Shown: positions 59,288 through 64,000 of the stretch, one piece after another | Layout of the letters: the number at the start of each line of letters is the position of its first letter | Numbering within the stretch: position 1 is the first letter of the stretch | Assembly: GCA_016584305.1 (NCBI GenBank) | Contig: JACEEZ010020495.1 | Location: 134,001 to 198,000 of the forward strand | DNA from: Chionoecetes opilio | Taxonomy: Eukaryota > Arthropoda > Malacostraca > Decapoda > Majidae | Direction: 5' to 3' | DNA: 64,000 nt | Notes under the pieces: generated by a model | What the model was told of the DNA's origin: nothing | What the model saw: only the letters and a program-made list of their open reading frames with translations | Databases searched by the model: none | Made by a program: the position numbers and the translations under genes

Positions 59288-59750
59288 CAGGTTGAAGTTC
59301 CCAAACTCGGCAACCTCGGGACCAGCGCCGAGCCGAGTAATGGAATTTTCCGACTTTTAGAACGTAGATATATTAAGGGGGAAAAGGGCCATCCAACTTC
59401 TTCAAAAGGTCAATTTTCTCAGAAATAGTTAACACATTGTTCTTCCTTTTCTTTTCACATCCACCAGTAGGTGTTCCTGGACGTTTGGGAGCCATAATAC
59501 CAATAGCAGACCTGTAGAAGTACACAAAATAACAGTGTACACAACTCTACAGTCACAACACCACTGAACAATAACAACAAACAAATCGGCGGGAGAAACC
59601 AAGCGGCCTAGTGTGGTGGCACCCAGCGGCCGACCCGGCAACTATGCGCTGGGTTTTGGGTGTTCTGGCGGGTTTTGGAAAATCCGGAACCATAGCCGAG
59701 TTTTGGGTGTTGCCGAGTCTTGTGATGCCGAGTTTGGGAACTTCAACCTG
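59288..59750. mobile_element. Pogo-type deletion derivative with TA TSD
   Basis: CAGGTTGAAGTTCCCAAACT, continuing CGGC, starts at 59288 after TA (59286-59287). Its complement ends at 59750 before TA (59751-59752). The box ACTCGGCA recurs subterminally several times on both sides. Unlike the other TA elements here it keeps the start of a transposase gene on the minus strand, which ties the whole TA/CAG group to the pogo superfamily. Confidence 0.93.
59373..59495 (-). pseudogene. Pogo transposase N-terminus (first 40 codons)
   Basis: Minus-strand MAPKRPGTPTGGCEKKRKNN then VLTISEKIDLLKKLDG, followed by stop. Pogo/Tigger/CENP-B-type transposases begin with this basic leader and the first helix of the Psq-like helix-turn-helix (LTIxEKLxLLKKLE). 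The rest of the protein has been lost by internal deletion. Confidence 0.75.
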
Positions 59751-59752
59751 TA

Positions 59753-60200
59753 CGACTTGAGAAAGTAAAGGGAAAGTCTTGCAATCTGGGGGAAAATCGC
59801 TAGCAATCTAAGGAAAATCCTCAGAAAATTTATCATCATACATTTAAAACCTCAATGTAACTTAGCATTATAATCACATCATTAAACACTTCATATATGA
59901 GTAAATACTAAATAGTCCTTTTAACTTCCCTTCAAAGTTAAGATACACCATGACGGCTGCCATATGGCAAATGGCGCCGATGGTAGGCTACGTGATGGGG
60001 TGGTTCGTATGTGTATTAAGTGGTAGCTATCATCAATGCCACAATTTATATTTAAGTCCAAGGTGGCAAGTTTAATGCAGGTGCAATAATCTTTGGTTTG
60101 CAAAATGAGTTTGTGATGCACACATTAATCTTAAAGTTCCTTTGGTTTCTCGTTATTACACTCCAAATTAAATTACAGTAAACACAAGGAGCCATCTTCG
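59753..60200. other. No feature recognised
   Basis: AT-rich sequence; short frames without recognisable domains. Confidence 0.4.
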
Positions 60201-60680
60201 GGGTTAACCGGTGTCGTGTGACCAGCAGTCTGCTTATGAGGTGCAGTCCGCCTTTGTTTACTAAAAAAAGAAAACTCGAACTGCGCATGAGCGGAGGCGT
60301 ATATATTTTAGTAAATTGATGTAAAGGGCCTAATATGACTTGTTGATCATCAAATGCACGCCCAAACGTCCTACGGCAACAAATTCATCTTTGTTTATCA
60401 ACAAAAGGGAGGGGGGGGCGAACTGCACATGCCCGGAGGCGAAAGTTTACTAACAAAGACTTGTTATCAGCAAAAGCATTCTTAGGCATCCTCCGACAAC
60501 ATGGCTGGAGATTTACAGGAAAAATTAGCCAAATATAGGGATGAAATAGGCCCTTTACATCAATTTACTACAAATTATTCGCCTTTGCGCATGCACAATT
60601 CACGTTTTCTTTTGTTAGTAAGCAAAGGCGGACTGCACCTCATAAACAGACTGCTGGTCACACGACACCGGGGTGAACCC
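60201..60680. mobile_element. Foldback element, about 125-bp arms
   Basis: The left arm (60201-60332, GGTGTCGTGTGACCAGCAGT) and right arm (60552-60680, complement) pair imperfectly over about 125 bp. They include GAGGTGCAGTCCGCCTTTG and CCCTTTACATCAATTTACTA blocks. The central 220 bp contain a partial extra copy of the arm (GCGAACTGCACATGCCCGGA). Origin unknown. Confidence 0.75.
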
Positions 60681-61478
60681 TCCACCTATGCGTGACGTCA
60701 CTAACGTGGCAATACTCGCGGAGTATTTAGAAACATCAATATATTCCCCTATATGATTATTATGCAATATATACAATATACAGTAGTATATGCTTAAATA
60801 TATATCAGAAAGGTTGATGTGGTACGAATTTAGAGCATTTCGTATGCATATATGCAATAATTCATGCAAACTGTACCTGTTCCTTACACAGGAACTACTT
60901 ATCCAGCTGTAATCAAGGGTGTAATGTGGCTTAGTCGAGCAAGGTAAGCGCCCAGGACAGGATCTGACTGGACTTAAACATTTTGAGGCATCTCATATTT
61001 CATAGCGCCCGTGTGGGTTAACCAAGGCTGAACGCTGGAACCTTTGCAGATGTGAAGTACAATAAACATACTATACAGTGCGGTAGTTTAGTTCAGTCAA
61101 TGCTGAAAGTATAAATTATTCAAAATTTCCCTTAACGTGAACAATGAAATTAATCTGAATAGAATTAAAGGAAAAGCCACAAGAGAGTTAATCATTCCTC
61201 CTAGAATGGTGGATGGAAAGGGAGGAGGACAGAAGTGAACGGGTGGTAACCAGAAGGTGGGTGAGAGATACGGCAGAGACGCCACGTATGGTGGTGGCCG
61301 CGAACAAGTGGTGACCATAGAGATAGTGAGTGCCGGCGGTGGCGCTACAAATTTATGGTGGCAGACACGGCAATAGTTAAAGATATGATCGTAGTTAGAG
61401 ATACGGCAATGGCACGACATATTTTGGTGGCAGTCTTAAAGGGATTAAATAAAGGACGAGCCTGCCCTGTCTTCAGGT
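60681..61478. other. No feature recognised
   Basis: AT-rich then G/A-rich sequence; short frames only. Confidence 0.4.
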
Positions 61479-61735
61479 AAGACCGTGGTTGTGGGAGACA
61501 GCCAGGTCAAGTATTTAGATACGACTTTCTGTGCCAGAGATAGGAAGAATAGGATGCTTGCCTGTTTTCGTAGAGCAGTGATAGGGGATATAGGAGACAG
61601 GCTGGGGAGGGTGTAGCGCCCACTGTATGTATTAGTGCAGCCTACAGGTGGGAATGGTATAGGCAGGGTCGAGAGACAGGAGCTCTTAAGGAGGTACAAG
61701 GAGGCCCTAGGCAGGGTTACAATTTCTTTCACCTT
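61479..61735 (+). pseudogene. SGNH-hydrolase-like relic
   Basis: Plus strand: KTVVVGDSQVKYLDTTFCAR, then KNRMLACFRRAVIGDIGDRL, a TAG stop (61614-61616), and VLVQPTGGNGIGRV...ELLRRYKEALGRV. Block I (GDS, with the Ser nucleophile) and a Gly-x-Asn-like block III are visible; block V is missing. It is probably a piece of a mobile element ORF rather than a host esterase. It differs from the element C protein, whose block I is GHN. Confidence 0.6.
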
Positions 61736-63649
61736 CATCATTTTTTATCTGATCCTTACATATGAGGTATCAATGGATAGCTGGATAAAAAACGAAGAGA
61801 ATTATGGTAGACTTTTTTGTTTATGTCAATTATGAATATGGTACTTGTGTTTCAAACATAGTTTTGGGGGAGATTTTTCAATATTTTAAGATTCTTTTTT
61901 TCTCAGTGATATACAAAAATAGAGAAAAACCACATCATAGAATCTTTCTCTATAAGCAGAAGAGTTATTGGTTAAAAAATAAAAGAAATGCATCGATAAT
62001 CCTAAGAGTTGAAAGCAATTTAAACCAGCTGAATTTTCCTCTTTTTTTTCTCATTTTTATTATTTAGCCAAAACCTATTGGCCAGATCTGAATGAAACTT
62101 ATGTTTTAAAGTCTTTACTTAGCCCTTAATAACCCACTAAATTTGCAGCAAGATCCATCAGTAAACAAGATTTAGGGCGAGCGGTCCCCTTAAAACAATG
62201 TATGACATCGAGAAGAGAGAGAAAGACTGATGTGTATAAAACACCAGTCATAATACATGTCGATTTCTATCAAATCTAAAAGTGAATACCACTACCCAAC
62301 TATTATCCTTTATGTTACAGCCTAACTTACAGGTGTTATGAGGTTGCAATAAAAGACTCGTTTCATGATACTTTGTGCTGTATAGACATGACTGAGTATA
62401 GGACAGTTTCTGACACCATACATTAAAATCCAAGATATGACTATTCTCCAGTACCTTTACATCAATACACTACTCTTATAATCTACCTCTGACCTCATGT
62501 CTTGGAAAATGGAGGGTAGCCTTACAGTCAACCTGTTCGTTAGAGTAAAGCTCTTTCATGTCTTTATAAACTTTTATAATTCATAACAATTAATTGTCTA
62601 ATTAAATGTTATCTATATCTATTTCCATAACTTACTAAAAAACTGACTAGAAATTTTCATATCTACAATTTTGACTAAGATGATAGAAGAGTGTTTGGCA
62701 GTGAGCCCATCCTACCAGCAACATAACTCAGTAGCCTCTCTCTGCAGCAGAGAGATGAGTGACAATATTCCACAACCCTGTAACAATGCATTGAAATCTC
62801 TTTTGGAAAAGGAAAATTGGGTCCATCATACCTTGTGGTGCACTGAATGTGAACAGACAACCTGAGCAACTATCATCTAGATGACTGACAATGCCTGTTC
62901 AGGTGTACCAGCAATACTGAGAGGATGCTGCACGGCAGATACAATGGTTCTTCTGGCCATCTGATGGCAGAAGCTTCATCAAGTGATTAGCAGAATCCCA
63001 CTTAGAATGGTAACATGACTGTGGGAATAACTTGAGGCCAGTTATAATAAAAGATATGCAGTGTTGATACCATGAAAGTGTGCTTCATGGTGTTAACAAC
63101 AGGTACCTAATTTTTCATGCATGTTAGTCAGTCATAGATTATCGATACTCACAGCAACCAGGCTGCTCAACACCCATAGAGATCTAATGACCCTGAATTA
63201 CTTTACTTCAGCCTATTCTGCCACGCCTATTAGATGTATTTCTAGCATCATATAGGCTATGGCTAAACATCAAGTAGTATACAAAATAAAGCCGTAGTAC
63301 AGCCAGAACTAGACTGGAGGGAGACTTGATAGTTGATACGTTCCTGAGGATTACAAACCTCCGACTCGGATGAAAAAAAGTGAGGCGTCTTTTAAGATTC
63401 TGGTCTTTCCGTCATATATATATAGAATCCCGAGAACATTGCGATCAAAGCTTTCCAACATTAAACTACTTTATCTCTGAGCCTGCTATTATGATATATT
63501 TTTGAATGAAGCTTAACTTAGGTATACACTTTCTGGCAATATCTTGTTCTGCCTCATATTTTTTATAATGAAACAGTTTGAGAAAGCAAATTATTCTTGA
63601 CAATGGTCAGAACACATAAATAAAAGAATCATCTTCATTTAACATACTC
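61736..63649. other. No gene recognised
   Basis: AT-rich, no repeats of note by eye. Short frames on both strands (for example 61804-62067 and 62671-62865) show no domain. No tRNA-like cloverleaf recognised. Confidence 0.4.
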
Positions 63650-63800
63650 CTTTTCCTGACTTCAAGCTGGGGTTGGACGTGCGATATCTTTTCTCCATTT
63701 CATCCTGTCCTACACCATGTCTCCTGAAATCCCCAGTCTTTCTATATCTTGCTGTACATAGTTTCTCCAGGTTTGCTTAGGTTTTCCTCATAGCTAATGT
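63650..63800 (-). pseudogene. LINE ORF2 C-terminal relic (RTE-like)
   Basis: Minus strand: GKPKQTWRNYVQQDIERLGI, then DRMKWRKDI and RPTPA before a stop. The GRPxxxW...DI..GL..(A)xDRxxWRxxI pattern is the C-terminal end of RTE-type ORF2 proteins. One in-frame stop after GDMV. Confidence 0.6.
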
Positions 63801-64000
63801 CCCTCTACCTCAATTTCCTCTCAGTTTCACAAAACTCTTAATCCCTTCTTTTTACATGACCATGAATCAATGAATAATTACAGAATATCATTGACTATAG
63901 AAATAATGATAAGAAAATCAAAACACTTCAGTATGAAATCAAAAGATTGTTATACGATCAGTAAAAAACTATCATGCGATAAAGAATTAATTGTTGCTTG
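63801..64000. other. No feature recognised
   Basis: AT-rich right edge. Confidence 0.4.

Overview
The window is a repeat-dominated stretch of eukaryotic nuclear DNA, most likely from an arthropod and probably a decapod crustacean. This rests on long CA/CT/TA microsatellites, TTAGG-like arthropod telomere-type minisatellites, and Gypsy, I-like, RTE-like, P, pogo, hAT and piggyBac element types. It also rests on my memory that one non-LTR retrotransposon 3' end (minus strand, about 30.2-30.8 kb) is common in decapod genomes; I could run no search. I see no convincing host gene, tRNA or rRNA. Nearly every long reading frame belongs to a transposable element, and most are broken.

Layout. 0.8-1.5 kb: hAT-like MITE with a perfect 8-bp target-site duplication (TSD). 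1.65-4.73 kb: TA-flanked inverted-repeat DNA element holding microsatellites, another repeat and a 641-bp foldback. 6.0-12.6 kb: four alternating arms of a giant nested palindrome carrying TTAGG-like minisatellites, with a perfect 116-bp spacer-less palindrome inside. 13.1-13.34 kb: minisatellite. 13.77-35.88 kb: a minus-strand Gypsy element (A) opened by two insertions: LTR element B (16.07-21.42 kb, plus strand) and an I-like LINE (E, 22.2-34.5 kb). LINE E is itself split by LTR element C (24.5-33.4 kb), which encodes an SGNH-hydrolase-like protein between its 5' LTR and gag and carries a LINE 3' fragment (F). 35.88-39.41 kb: LINE D. 39.42-41.16 kb: solo LTR of family B with a 4-bp TSD. 41.4-46.0 kb: small elements, a hAT transposase fragment, a piggyBac C-terminal relic and an RTE-like LINE.

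46.31-59.13 kb: what looks like one 12.8-kb P-type (THAP) transposon. It has about 80-bp imperfect inverted ends, the 8-mer CTATAACC on both sides, a THAP domain split over two exons by a 9.1-kb phase-0 intron with GT-AG borders, and a P-transposase RNase H-like body. It is dead: two tandem stops, further stops, a lost presumed catalytic Asp, and a pogo-like MITE inside the coding sequence. Its giant intron hosts two more pogo-like elements, a LINE and two foldback elements. 59.3-64 kb: a pogo deletion derivative that still encodes the transposase N-terminus, a foldback, an SGNH-like relic, an RTE C-terminal relic and mostly featureless AT-rich DNA.

Assembly quality matters. About 13.4-19.2 kb and 25.3-30.1 kb show excess homopolymers and shattered frames, consistent with poorly polished sequence. 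Reading frames there, and the alternating-arm palindrome, should be treated as provisional.
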